The notes below the pieces were generated by a model. The model ran no database searches. It was given only the letters and a program-made list of their open reading frames with translations, and was not told the origin of the DNA. Below, in pieces: positions 34,427-42,453 of a stretch of 64,000 nt of DNA (positions are counted from its first letter, which is position 1; each line of letters starts with the position of its first letter). The stretch is from CAMLIZ01 sp966212505 (lineage in GTDB: Bacteria; Pseudomonadota; Gammaproteobacteria; Burkholderiales; Burkholderiaceae_C). The stretch covers positions 62,001 to 126,000 of the forward strand of contig CBIHRS010000010.1 of assembly GCA_966212505.1 (NCBI GenBank). Reading direction: 5' to 3'. The translations under genes and the position numbers were made by a program.

Positions 34427-36496
34427 CTAGAACGCGACGCGCAGGCCTGCCATCAACGCCCGCCCCGGCAGCGGCGACAGCTCGCGCACCGTGGCGATGG
34501 TGGCCGCGTTGTAAGCCAACTGGTTGCCCAGGTTGTTGAGCTTGACGAACAGCATCGCATCCTTGCCGCCAAGCTGCGTCTTGTAGCTTGCCGACAGGTT
34601 GATCTGCGTCCAGCCCGGCGTGGCCACGTCGTCGCTCGGCACGCGCGACTGGCGCTGCGCCCGCTGCACCTCGGCGCGGGCGGTCCAGGCCGCATGCTCC
34701 CAGTTGAGGCCGAGCGTGGCGCGCAGCGGCGCGATGCGCGGCAACGGCTCGCCGGTGCTGAGGTTGTCGCCCCGCACCCAGTCGAGGTGGCCGTCGAGGC
34801 TGACCGTCTGCGCCGCGTTCTTCAGCACGCGCCATCCGCCTTCGAGCTCCATGCCGTACAGGCGGGCGCTCACGCCGCGAAAGTCGTAGACCGGGAAGCT
34901 GGCCCCGGTGTCGTCGACAAAGTCGGGATCGCTGGAGCGCACGAGCGCGATGTAGTTCGAGAAGCGGCTGGCGAAGGCGCCCAGCTTCAGGTGGTTGGGG
35001 CCCTGCTTCCATTGCAGCGCCAAGTCGACATTGCGGCCGCGCTCCTTGGCCTGCTGCAGATCGCCACGCTCATAGGTCGTGGTGGCCGCATGCACGCCAT
35101 TGGCGTAGAGCTCGTAGCTGGTGGGCGCCCGCTCTGTATAGGCCCAGCTGCCCGACAGTTCCCACTGCGGCGCCAGGTGATACACCGCGCCGACCGACGC
35201 GCTGCGCGGCGTGAAGCTGCGCTGCTGCGCCGGCCCGAAGCGCGGCGCGGCCGGATCGGCATCGCCGTCGGAATCGACGTTCACCCGTTCGCCGCGCAGG
35301 CCGGCGCTCAGTTGCAGATCCTTGCCCAGCCCCCATTGCTCGAGCGCAAAGAGCGAGAGCTGGCGACTGCGCGTGGTCGGCACGAAGGCCTCCTCGCCCA
35401 GCGCTGCGAATTCGGAGTTCTCGGCCTGCAGGCCGAACACGCCCTGCAGCTCGCCGCCGCCCAGCGGCAGCGCGCGGTGCACTGCCTCGAAGCGGGCATC
35501 GGTGCCCTTGTTCTTGAAGGTGGTGCCCACGGCGCCGGTGCCTTCGACCTCCTGGTGCTGATAGTCGGTGTAACCCAGCTGCCCGCGCACCGTGGTGATG
35601 AAGCCGCCGATGTCGCGCAGCTCGCCGGCGAGCGCCAGCTTGTTGCGGCGCATGTGGATGCTGACGTCTTCCTCGGCCACCGGGCCGTACACGTTGCGGT
35701 AGGTGTCGATGCTGGCACCGAGGTAGCCGTGGTCGCCGACGAGCGACCCGCCCAGCGCGCCACCCTGGGCATCGCTGGCCGAGTTGACGACGCGCTTGCG
35801 CCGCTCGGTGCCGCCGCCGTCGATCGGCCGGTCGAAGGCCGGCACGCGCAGGTCGTCGGTCTTGCGCCAGAAGCCGTCGGCATGCAGCGCGAAGCCGTTG
35901 CCGCCGGTCTCGACCAGGCCCGACGCGCCGCGCTCATCGGCAGCGCCGCCGAAGCGCACCTCGGCCGCGCCGCTCACCGCATCGATGCGGTCGCGCGGAA
36001 TGCGGTTGTCGATCGCATTGACCACGCCGCCCACCGCGCTGCCGCCATACAGCAGCGAGGCCGGGCCCCGCAGCACCTCGACGCGCTCGACCACCAGCGG
36101 GTCGATCGGCACGGCATGGTCGAAGCTGAGGCTGGACGCATCGAGCGAGGCGCCGGCGTTGCTCAGCACGCGGATGCGGTCGCCGTCCTGGCCGCGGATC
36201 ACCGGCCGGTTGGCATTGGGGCCGAAGTAGCTCGACGACATGCCGGGCATGCCATCCAGCGTTTCGCCCAGCGAGCTGCCGCGCTTGAGCACGAGCTGGT
36301 CGCCCGAGAGCACGCTCACCGGCGCGGCCACTTCCTCCTGGCCCAGCGGATTGCCGGTGATCACGATCGTGTTGCGCGGGGCCGCCACCGGTTCGGGCAC
36401 GGTGGATTCGGCATGAACAGCGCCGGCGCTCAGGCAGGCGGCGGCCAAGGCAATGGCGTGGCGCCGCACCGGCGCCACAGGGGTGTTCTTCTTCAT
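34427..36496 (-). CDS. TonB-dependent outer-membrane receptor, ZnuD-like
   Basis: 689 residues from ATG 36496 (the preceding in-frame TTG is not needed). Signal peptide ends 'GAVHAES'. The plug has 'NTIVITGNPLGQEEVAAPVSVL', 'SSLGETLDGMPGM', 'RPVIRGQDGDRIRVL' and 'VERVEVLRGPASLLYGG', a pattern very close to the ZnuD zinc receptor of Neisseria. A 22-strand barrel follows and ends in Phe. It probably imports zinc or a zinc complex with TonB energy, by family similarity only. The DUF2946-like gene lies upstream on the same strand. Confidence 0.88.
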   Translation of the reverse strand: MKKNTPVAPVRRHAIALAAACLSAGAVHAESTVPEPVAAPRNTIVITGNPLGQEEVAAPVSVLSGDQLVLKRGSSLGETLDGMPGMSSSYFGPNANRPVIRGQDGDRIRVLSNAGASLDASSLSFDHAVPIDPLVVERVEVLRGPASLLYGGSAVGGVVNAIDNRIPRDRIDAVSGAAEVRFGGAADERGASGLVETGGNGFALHADGFWRKTDDLRVPAFDRPIDGGGTERRKRVVNSASDAQGGALGGSLVGDHGYLGASIDTYRNVYGPVAEEDVSIHMRRNKLALAGELRDIGGFITTVRGQLGYTDYQHQEVEGTGAVGTTFKNKGTDARFEAVHRALPLGGGELQGVFGLQAENSEFAALGEEAFVPTTRSRQLSLFALEQWGLGKDLQLSAGLRGERVNVDSDGDADPAAPRFGPAQQRSFTPRSASVGAVYHLAPQWELSGSWAYTERAPTSYELYANGVHAATTTYERGDLQQAKERGRNVDLALQWKQGPNHLKLGAFASRFSNYIALVRSSDPDFVDDTGASFPVYDFRGVSARLYGMELEGGWRVLKNAAQTVSLDGHLDWVRGDNLSTGEPLPRIAPLRATLGLNWEHAAWTARAEVQRAQRQSRVPSDDVATPGWTQINLSASYKTQLGGKDAMLFVKLNNLGNQLAYNAATIATVRELSPLPGRALMAGLRVAF

Positions 36497-36578
36497 CAAT
36501 GGGTTCCTTGCCGCGCCCCCGCGGGGCCCGGCGCATCAGCAGAGGGGACGGGCCGGCGAGGCCCGTCGACAGCGAGGC

Positions 36579-36956
36579 TCAGGCAAGGAACGGAGGGGCA
36601 CGTGCGCGATAGGTCGCCGCGGACGATGCGAGAACGGCTGCAGCGGGCGGCAGCGCCACATCGTGGACAGGCGCCGGCCCGGCCAGCGCCGCGGCCACCG
36701 AGACCATCGGCGCGGCATGCGCCAGCTGGTCGATCCACTGGCAGAAGGGGGAATCTTCGTCGTGGCCGGTGACGAACTGGAGGACGCCCTGGGCCAGCGT
36801 CGCCCCTGCCGGCAACTGCGTGGCATTGGCCGGCGCCCGCAACCGCAGGTGTCCGATGCCGTGCACCGCCGCCAGCCACTGCGTGGCCAGCAACGCCGAC
36901 AGCGCCAGGCCGATCAGCCAGCGGCGGGTGGGCGATGAAGCGGGCAGGCGATGCAT
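36579..36956 (-). CDS. DUF2946-like small membrane or periplasmic protein
   Basis: 125 residues. N-terminal Arg-rich segment, then one hydrophobic helix (about 13-30), then 'AAVHGIGHLRL', an acidic 'GHDEDSPFCQWIDQLAHA' with one Cys and His residues, and an Ala/Pro-rich tail. This His-plus-'D/E..C..W/L.D' pattern is that of DUF2946 proteins, which lie beside metal-related TonB receptors. It ends 82 bases before the receptor start. A metal-handling role is inference. Confidence 0.7.
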   Translation of the reverse strand: MHRLPASSPTRRWLIGLALSALLATQWLAAVHGIGHLRLRAPANATQLPAGATLAQGVLQFVTGHDEDSPFCQWIDQLAHAAPMVSVAAALAGPAPVHDVALPPAAAVLASSAATYRARAPPFLA

Positions 36957-37011
36957 GGGCGAGTCGGCAACGACCCGCGATGGTAGGCGAAGAATTTTTC
37001 CGGCGTGTGAA

Positions 37012-37548
37012 TCAGCGCTTCAGCCGCGACGCGAAGGTCTTGCGGAACTTCTCGACCTTGGGGCCGACGACGAACGCGCAGTAGCCCTGGCCCGGATGGT
37101 TGGCGTAGTAGTGCTGGTGATAGTCCTCGGCACGCCAATAGTTCTGCACCTGCGCCACCTCGGTGACCACGCGGCCGCCGTGCACCGCATTCGCCTCAGC
37201 GATCACCTCGCGCGCGATGCGCTCCTGCTCGGGCGAATGGAAGTAGATGCCGGAGCGGTACTGCGTGCCCACGTCGTTGCCCTGCCGGTTCAACGTGGTG
37301 GGATCGTGGATGGAGAAGAAGATCTCCAGGATCTCGCGGTACGAGATGCGCCCGGGATCGAAGCTCACCCGCACCACCTCGGCATGGCCGGTGTCGCCGT
37401 TGCACACCTGCTCGTAGCTGGGGTCGGCCACCTGCCCGTTGCTGTAGCCCGACTCGACGGCGGCTACGCCGTCGACCTGCTCGTACACCGCCTCCAGGCA
37501 CCAGAAGCAGCCGCCCGCGAGCGTCGCCTGTTCGAGGTTGGTCGTCAT
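37012..37548 (-). CDS. msrA: Peptide methionine sulfoxide reductase A
   Basis: 178 residues with the catalytic Cys14 in 'AGGCFWCLEAVY' and the family blocks 'VESGYSNG', 'YEQVCNGDTGHAEVV' and 'QYRSGIYFHS'. It reduces the S-epimer of methionine sulfoxide in oxidised proteins using thioredoxin. No signal peptide, so cytoplasmic. The C-terminal Cys pair used for recycling is reduced to a single visible Cys in 'GYCAF'. Confidence 0.96.
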   Translation of the reverse strand: MTTNLEQATLAGGCFWCLEAVYEQVDGVAAVESGYSNGQVADPSYEQVCNGDTGHAEVVRVSFDPGRISYREILEIFFSIHDPTTLNRQGNDVGTQYRSGIYFHSPEQERIAREVIAEANAVHGGRVVTEVAQVQNYWRAEDYHQHYYANHPGQGYCAFVVGPKVEKFRKTFASRLKR

Positions 37549-37705
37549 GCAGCACCTTTCGTTGGAATGTCGCTACAGCATTGTCGAAGCAGCGTGCCAA
37601 ACCTTTCACTGCCAGGGCCGTTCTTGGCAAGCAGCGCGCCTGCGCTCCGGCACAATCCGCGCGGGCCGCCGCGCCCCTGCTGATACGAAGCACAGGGAAT
37701 CCAAC

Positions 37706-38518
37706 GTGAACAGTCTTTTCGTCCTGCTGGGCATCGAGTCCTGGAAGCCGGTGATCACCGCGCTGCTGCTGCCGCCGGTGCCGCTGCTGCTGCTCACCCT
37801 CGTCGGGGCGCGTCTGATCCTCTGGCGACGTGGTGTGGGCTGGCTGGTGCTGCTGCTGTCGGTGGTCGGGCTGTGGTTCAGCGCCAGCGCCGGCCTCGCC
37901 GAATGGATGCTGCAGGCGATGCTGAATCCGCCGCCGGTGCTGAGCCGCAGCGACATCACCGAACTCAAGAAGGAGGCGGCGGGCGGCCACACCGCCATCG
38001 TCGTGCTCGGCGGTGGCCGGCAGGCCTTCGCGCCCGAATACAACCTCTCGGGCCTGGCCGCGCCGTCGCTGGAGCGCCTGCGCTACGGCGTCTGGCTCAG
38101 CCGCGAGACCGGCGCCCCCATCGCCTTCAGCGGCGGCGTGGGCCACGGCGCGACCAGCGGCCCGTCGGAAGCGGAGATCGCCGCCCGCATCGCCGCCGGC
38201 GAATTCGGCCGCCCGCTGCGCTGGACCGAGGAACAGTCGCGCGACACGCGCGAGAACGCGATGCAGAGCCTCGCGGTGCTCAAACAGGCCGGCGTCACGA
38301 AGATCGTGCTGGTCACGCACAAGTACCACATGCGGCGGGCGCTGCGCAGCTTCCGCGAGGCGGCCGAGCGCAGCGGCGGTGTCGAGGTGATCGCTGCGCC
38401 GATGGATGCAGCGCCGCACATCGAGCGGCCGGTGCTGCGCTGGCTGCCGAGCGCCGAAGGCTATCAGCTGATGCGGCAGGTGTTGCGCGAAGCGGTCGGC
38501 CTGCTGATGGGCGCCTGA
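37706..38518 (+). CDS. YdcF/ElyC-family (DUF218) membrane protein
   Basis: 270 residues from GTG 37706, preceded by an AGGGA seven bases upstream. Two N-terminal helices (about 14-32 and 37-57) anchor a periplasmic DUF218 domain with 'AIVVLGGGRQAFAPEY', 'APIAFSGGVGHG', 'EEQSRDTRENAMQSLAVLK' and 'VLVTHKYHMRRALRSF'. The family is tied to envelope and peptidoglycan-precursor homeostasis (ElyC in E. coli). The MqnA-like gene follows 7 bases later. Confidence 0.85.
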   Translation: MNSLFVLLGIESWKPVITALLLPPVPLLLLTLVGARLILWRRGVGWLVLLLSVVGLWFSASAGLAEWMLQAMLNPPPVLSRSDITELKKEAAGGHTAIVVLGGGRQAFAPEYNLSGLAAPSLERLRYGVWLSRETGAPIAFSGGVGHGATSGPSEAEIAARIAAGEFGRPLRWTEEQSRDTRENAMQSLAVLKQAGVTKIVLVTHKYHMRRALRSFREAAERSGGVEVIAAPMDAAPHIERPVLRWLPSAEGYQLMRQVLREAVGLLMGA

Positions 38519-38525
38519 GCGCGCC

Positions 38526-39290
38526 ATGAGCTTGCGGATCCTGCTGGTCAACAACGTCTCGGCCGAACCCTTCCGGCTCGTCGCCCCGAACATGGAGGCG
38601 CGTCTGGACGAATTGCCGCCGGCACTCGCATGGCGGGAGGCGGCCGAGGGCCGGGCCGACCTCGCACTGCTGCCGGTGGCGAAGCTCGCCGATGTGGCCG
38701 AGCACATGGAGCCCATCGGCGATTTCGGCGTGGCCTGCGAAGGCGCGGTGGGAAGCGTGCTGTTCCTCGGCCGCATGGATCTCCGCCAGTTGCTGGCTGA
38801 AGGCCGCTCGGTCCATCTCACGGTCGAATCGGAAACCTCGCGCCGCCTGCTCGCCTGGCTCTGCCGGGAAGAGTTCGGTCGCGCGCCGGCCATCGCTTCC
38901 GACACGCAACAGGCCGCCGGACGGCTCGCGATCGGCGACGAGGCCTTGCGCCTGCGTCAGCAGTCGCAAGCCTGGCCGGTGATCGTCGACCTCAGCGAGT
39001 GGTGGTGGCGCCGGACCCGGCTGCCGTTCGTGTTCGCGCGCTGGGTCATCCGGCGGGATGCGCCGGCTCCGCTCCGGCAGACAGCCCTGCGCTGGCTCAA
39101 CGACTGCACCGAGGCGGCCCTGGCGCCGCAGGGCCGCGACGCGATGGTGCGCCGAGCGTTGGCGGCCGGCCTGTTCGCTTCAGCCGAGGAGGCCTCGGCC
39201 TACTTCCGACAACTGCGCAGCCGTTTCCGGTCCGCAGAACTGGCCGGCGAACAGGCCTTCCTGAAGGCTCTGCAGACCGCGCCAGTTTGA
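38526..39290 (+). CDS. MqnA/MqnD-like protein (VitK2_biosynth fold), function unclear
   Basis: 254 residues, similar in length to chorismate dehydratase MqnA. The type II periplasmic-binding-like fold shows 'RILLVNNVSAEPFRL', 'RADLALLPVAKLAD', 'VGSVLFLGRMDLRQLL', 'SRRLLAWLC' and 'VVDLSEWWWRRTRLPFVFARWVI', the last matching MqnA well. MqnA opens the futalosine route to menaquinone. No mqnB, C or D homologue is nearby, and the next gene, ubiD, belongs to ubiquinone synthesis. It may be a divergent small-molecule-binding relative. Start ATG 38526. Confidence 0.8.
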   Translation: MSLRILLVNNVSAEPFRLVAPNMEARLDELPPALAWREAAEGRADLALLPVAKLADVAEHMEPIGDFGVACEGAVGSVLFLGRMDLRQLLAEGRSVHLTVESETSRRLLAWLCREEFGRAPAIASDTQQAAGRLAIGDEALRLRQQSQAWPVIVDLSEWWWRRTRLPFVFARWVIRRDAPAPLRQTALRWLNDCTEAALAPQGRDAMVRRALAAGLFASAEEASAYFRQLRSRFRSAELAGEQAFLKALQTAPV

Positions 39291-39293
39291 CCC

Positions 39294-39434
39294 CCGAAAA
39301 ACGAAACCCCTCCACACCGGGAAGGTGGGAGGGGGCGGGTCACTCACGTGACCGTTTGGAGCTCCAGAGGAATTGAGGTCCAGGGCTCCTGGTGCGCAGA
39401 GACTGCGCCCATGGGGTGTGCCTGTCAGACAGGC
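39294..39434 (-). ncRNA. Putative structured small RNA in the convergent gap after ubiD
   Basis: This 228-base gap between convergent genes, read on the minus strand from about 39434, yields several strong hairpins in series: GCCTGT-CTG-ACAGGC, GCGCAG-TCT-CTGCGC, CCAGG-AGC-CCTGG and GGTCAC-GTGA-GTGACC. They are followed by a rho-independent terminator at 39334-39297. The expected transcript is about 140 bases. No open frame. It could be an independent small RNA or a processed 3' UTR of ubiD; I do not recognise a named family. Drawn by eye from base pairing. Confidence 0.5.
39297..39334 (-). terminator. Rho-independent terminator (minus strand)
   Basis: Stem CCCCTCC-CACC / GGTG-T-GGAGGGG, 11 pairs with one bulged T and a TTCCC loop, followed by the U-rich tract TTTCGTTTTT (39306-39297). 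It ends the putative small RNA and/or the ubiD transcript. The mirror strand has no T tract, so it acts in the minus direction only. Confidence 0.8.
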
Positions 39435-39440
39435 AAGCGA

Positions 39441-39469
39441 AAGTTAGCGCAGCCGCTCCGGCAGTTCAA
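39441..39469 (-). promoter_or_regulatory. Weak candidate promoter for the putative small RNA
   Basis: On the minus strand, TTGAAC (39469-39464) and TAACTT (39446-39441) are separated by 17 bases, with matches of 4 of 6 and 3 of 6. It would start transcription near 39434. Weak, and given only because the spacing is ideal and the hairpins begin right after it. Confidence 0.3.
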
Positions 39470-39518
39470 GGCGTCACCGCCTATGACGGCCGGACGACCG
39501 ATTGGACGGTGATCCAGG

Positions 39519-41069
39519 TCAAAGCCCGAGTTGCGCGAACAGCGCCTCGACCCGCTGCGTGACCTCGGGCGTCATCGTGATGGCGCGGCCCCATTCGCGG
39601 GAGGTTTCGCCCGGCCACTTGTTGGTGGCGTCGAGCCCCATCTTGCCGCCCAGGCCGCTGACGGGGGAGGCGAAGTCGAGATAGTCGATCGGCGTGCCGT
39701 CGACCAGCGTGGTGTCGCGCACCGGGTCCATGCGAGTGGTGATGGCCCAGACCACCTCCTTCCAGTCGCGGATGTCCACGTCGTCGTCGGTCACGACGAT
39801 GAACTTGGTGTACATGAACTGGCGCAGGAAGCTCCACAGCCCGAACATCAGCCGCTTGGCATGGCCGGGGTAGCTCTTGCGGATCGAGATCACGGCCAGC
39901 CGGTAGCTGCAGCCCTCGGGCGGCAGATAGAAATCGACGATCTCCGGAAACTGCTTCTGGAGGATCGGCACGAACACCTCGTTCAGCGCCACGCCCAGCA
40001 CCGCCGGCTCGTCGGGCGGCTTGCCGGTGTATGTGGAGTGGTAGATCGGATCGCGGCGCTGCGTCAGGCGCGAGACCTCGAACACAGGGAACCAGTCCTG
40101 CTCGTTGTAATAGCCGGTGTGGTCGCCGAACGGGCCTTCCAGCGCATGGAGGTAGCCACCCTTCTCCTTCAGCGGCACGCCAGCCTCGCTCCGGCCCTCG
40201 TAGCCCGGAGCCGCCGTCGGAATGTGGCCCTCGAGGACGATTTCGGCGCTGGCCGGCACCTGCAGTTTGAGCGCTCCCTCGCCGACGCCGCTGTCGACCA
40301 CCTCGGTGCGCCCGCCGCGCAGCAGGCCGGCGAACTGATATTCGGACAGGCTGTCGGGTACCGGCGTCACCGCGCCGAGGATGGTCGCCGGATCCGCTCC
40401 CAACGCCACCGCGATCGGGAACGGCCGCCCCGGGTTGGCGAGTGCGAAATCCCGGAAATCGAGCGCGCCGCCCCGGTGCGCCAGCCAGCGCATGATGACC
40501 TGCCGCGGGCCGATCACCTGCTGCCGGTAGATCCCCAGGTTCTGCCGAAGCCGCGGCTTCGGCAAGCCCTGCGGGCCGCGCGTGACGACGAGGCCCCAGG
40601 TGATCAGCGGACCGGCATCGTCGGGCCAGCACCACTGCACTGGCAGCCGGCCCAGGTCGACCGCGTCGCCCTCGAACACCTCTTCCTGGCAGGGTGCATG
40701 GCGCACCGCCGACGGCTTCATGTCCCACAAGGCCTTCGCCATCTGCAGCAGCTTGCCGGCATCCTTGAGTCCGCGCGGCGGCTCCGGCTCCTTGAGGCTG
40801 GCGAGCACGCGCCCGACGTCGCGCAGTTCGCCGACGTCGTCGGCCCCCATGCCGAGCGCCACCCGCCGAGGCGTGCCGAAGAGGTTTGTCAAGGCGGGAA
40901 TTTTGTAACCGTCGGGCCGTTCGAACAGCAGCGCCGGTCCGCCGGCACGGAGCACCCGGTCGCTGAGCGCCGTCATCTCGAGCCGCGTGGAGACTGGCTC
41001 AGCGACGCGGCGCAGCTCGCCTGCACGCTCCAGTTGCGCGACAAAATCACGAAGGTCTCGGTACTTCAT
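39519..41069 (-). CDS. ubiD: UbiD-family decarboxylase (3-octaprenyl-4-hydroxybenzoate carboxy-lyase)
   Basis: 516 residues, normal length. 'KYRDLRDFVAQLERAGELRRV', 'TWGLVVTRGPQGLPKPRLRQNLGIYRQQ', 'MRWLAHRGGALDF' and 'FVVTDDDVDIRDWKEVVWAITTR' are the UbiD prenyl-FMN and Mn/K sites. It removes the carboxylate of 3-polyprenyl-4-hydroxybenzoate in ubiquinone synthesis and needs prenylated FMN from UbiX, which is not in the window. Divergent from the lytic transglycosylase. Confidence 0.95.
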   Translation of the reverse strand: MKYRDLRDFVAQLERAGELRRVAEPVSTRLEMTALSDRVLRAGGPALLFERPDGYKIPALTNLFGTPRRVALGMGADDVGELRDVGRVLASLKEPEPPRGLKDAGKLLQMAKALWDMKPSAVRHAPCQEEVFEGDAVDLGRLPVQWCWPDDAGPLITWGLVVTRGPQGLPKPRLRQNLGIYRQQVIGPRQVIMRWLAHRGGALDFRDFALANPGRPFPIAVALGADPATILGAVTPVPDSLSEYQFAGLLRGGRTEVVDSGVGEGALKLQVPASAEIVLEGHIPTAAPGYEGRSEAGVPLKEKGGYLHALEGPFGDHTGYYNEQDWFPVFEVSRLTQRRDPIYHSTYTGKPPDEPAVLGVALNEVFVPILQKQFPEIVDFYLPPEGCSYRLAVISIRKSYPGHAKRLMFGLWSFLRQFMYTKFIVVTDDDVDIRDWKEVVWAITTRMDPVRDTTLVDGTPIDYLDFASPVSGLGGKMGLDATNKWPGETSREWGRAITMTPEVTQRVEALFAQLGL

Positions 41070-41102
41070 TCCAGAAAGAAATTAGAGATCAAGTTCTTAT
41101 GC

Positions 41103-41132
41103 TTGACTGGTTATTACTCGGCTTCCTAGAAT
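41103..41132 (+). promoter_or_regulatory. Strong sigma-70 promoter for the lytic transglycosylase
   Basis: TTGACT (41103-41108) and TAGAAT (41127-41132) match the consensus at 5 of 6 positions each and are 18 bases apart. Transcription would begin near 41139, leaving a leader of about 200 bases before ATG 41342. The leader contains a 7-pair hairpin, GACACCG with CGGTGTC (about 41220-41250). Confidence 0.65.
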
Positions 41133-41341
41133 CCCGCCGTCCCTGATGCTTCAGGGTTAACCCGCGCCCTGCCCAGTTGGGATGGAACAAGGGCGCAACG
41201 CTGCCAAGCCGGCCGCCCCGACACCGTGTGTTTCTGCCGGTGTCCTCGAGAAGGCGGCCCATTATCAACGTCGTCGTGTCGTTGGCCTCATGCCCCGTGG
41301 CATGGGTGTCCGCGTTCGGCGGCGAAGAAGGAAGGAGTGTC

Positions 41342-42247
41342 ATGACAGCGCTTCGCTATGTCCGTTCCGCCGGAGATGCCTGCGGGCGATCGATCACGGT
41401 GTTCCTGCGCGACGTGGGCCATGGCCTGCTCGAGGTGAGCCACAACACGCTGGCCCTGGTGGGCCTCGCGGTGGTGGCGGTGCTGGTCTTCGCCGGCGGC
41501 CGCGCCGATCTGCGGGCCTCGGCCGAGCAGTACGCCTACGACTGGCTGCAGGCACGGCAGGAAGCCAAGGCCGAACGCGAAGGCAACCTGCTGGTCAGCC
41601 TGACCGAGCCCGACGCCGTGGCCCGCGCCACCGCTGCCGACCCGAGCGAACTGACCCGGCAGCAGGCCGCCGTCGCGCAATGGATCTCGCGCCGCTATCG
41701 CGTGGCGCCCGAGCCGATCAGCCGCCTGGTGCAGGAAGCCTGGAACGTGGGCCAGCGTGCCGGCCTGGACCCGACGCTGATCCTCGCGATCATGGCGGTG
41801 GAGTCCAGCTTCAATCCGTTTGCGCAAAGTTCGGTGGGCGCCCAGGGCCTGATGCAGGTGATGACCCGCGTCCACGACGAGAAGTACGAAGCCTTCGGCG
41901 GCTCGCATGCCGCCTTCGATCCGGTGACCAACCTGCGCGTGGGCGTGCAGGTGCTGAAGGAATGCATCCAGCGCGCGGGCGGCCTCGAGCCGGGTCTGCG
42001 CTACTACGTCGGCGCGGCCAATCTCGAGGGCGATGGCGGCTACGTCAGCCGCGTGCTGGCCGAGCAGTTGCACCTGCGCAGCGTGGCCAACGGCCAGCGC
42101 GTGCCGGTCACCGTGCCCCTGCCCGCGCCCACTGCCCCGGCTGCGCCGACCACCACCCGTGTGGAACACGACGCCCCGGCCCTGCCCTCGCCCGATCCCA
42201 AGGAGGCCGCCGGCGCCTCCGTCGAACGCGTCGCATTGGTGCACTGA
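41342..42247 (+). CDS. Membrane-anchored lytic transglycosylase (SLT domain)
   Basis: 301 residues from ATG 41342, with AAGGAG just upstream. One membrane helix (37-52), then a charged linker, then an SLT domain with catalytic Glu154 in 'AVESSFNPFAQSSVGAQGLMQVM', followed by 'VTNLRVGVQVLKECIQRAGG' and a Pro/Ala-rich tail. It should cleave the MurNAc-GlcNAc bond of peptidoglycan in the periplasm. Close to the membrane-bound MltE/Slt-like enzymes of Burkholderiales. The frame stays open upstream, but without a good start. Confidence 0.92.
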   Translation: MTALRYVRSAGDACGRSITVFLRDVGHGLLEVSHNTLALVGLAVVAVLVFAGGRADLRASAEQYAYDWLQARQEAKAEREGNLLVSLTEPDAVARATAADPSELTRQQAAVAQWISRRYRVAPEPISRLVQEAWNVGQRAGLDPTLILAIMAVESSFNPFAQSSVGAQGLMQVMTRVHDEKYEAFGGSHAAFDPVTNLRVGVQVLKECIQRAGGLEPGLRYYVGAANLEGDGGYVSRVLAEQLHLRSVANGQRVPVTVPLPAPTAPAAPTTTRVEHDAPALPSPDPKEAAGASVERVALVH

Positions 42248-42249
42248 CC

Positions 42250-42278
42250 ATGCCAAGCGCGACGGCCTCCGCTACACT
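42250..42278 (+). promoter_or_regulatory. Candidate promoter of the ZTP riboswitch-glyA transcript
   Basis: ATGCCA (42250-42255) and TACACT (42273-42278), each 4 of 6 to consensus, are 17 bases apart. The start near 42285 would put the riboswitch aptamer at the very 5' end of the RNA. Confidence 0.5.
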
Positions 42279-42283
42279 GGCGG

Positions 42284-42394
42284 GCCGCGCGACTGGCGAT
42301 AGGGTTCCCAGCGACCCGAGGTGACTTAGCACCGTGGAGCGCGGACGGCTTTCTTTCGATGAAGGCCGTTGACCCGCCGTTCGCCTGGGCAGCC
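42284..42394 (+). promoter_or_regulatory. ZTP/ZMP riboswitch (pfl motif) in the glyA leader
   Basis: The conserved cores of the pfl motif are present in order: GACTGGCG (42291-42298), GTGGAGCGCG (42334-42343) and CGCCTGGGCA (42382-42391). Between the last two lies a hairpin, GACGGCTTTC with GAAGGCCGTT. This RNA class binds ZMP/ZTP, which build up when 10-formyl-tetrahydrofolate is short, and controls one-carbon genes such as glyA, folD and purH. After the aptamer, a GC hairpin (42401-42406 with 42416-42421) with no U tract may be the expression platform. Confidence 0.85.
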
Positions 42395-42453
42395 CTCGGT
42401 CCGCCGCATTCCTGCCGGCGGGCGATGGCCCTTCTCACTTGAAGAGGACTGCC

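Noticed and set aside
34308..35012. N-terminal extension of the histidine kinase to 1111 residues
   Set aside because: The extra 235 residues lie inside the TonB receptor gene in another frame and lack domains; ATG 34307 has a ribosome site.
34232..36772. An 846-residue open frame on the plus strand
   Set aside because: Antisense to the TonB receptor, whose motifs are clear; no domain seen in the plus frame.
39294..39434. 6S RNA as the identity of the gap RNA
   Set aside because: I could not find the long closing stem and central bubble typical of 6S; several short hairpins in a row fit poorly. Left as an unnamed candidate.
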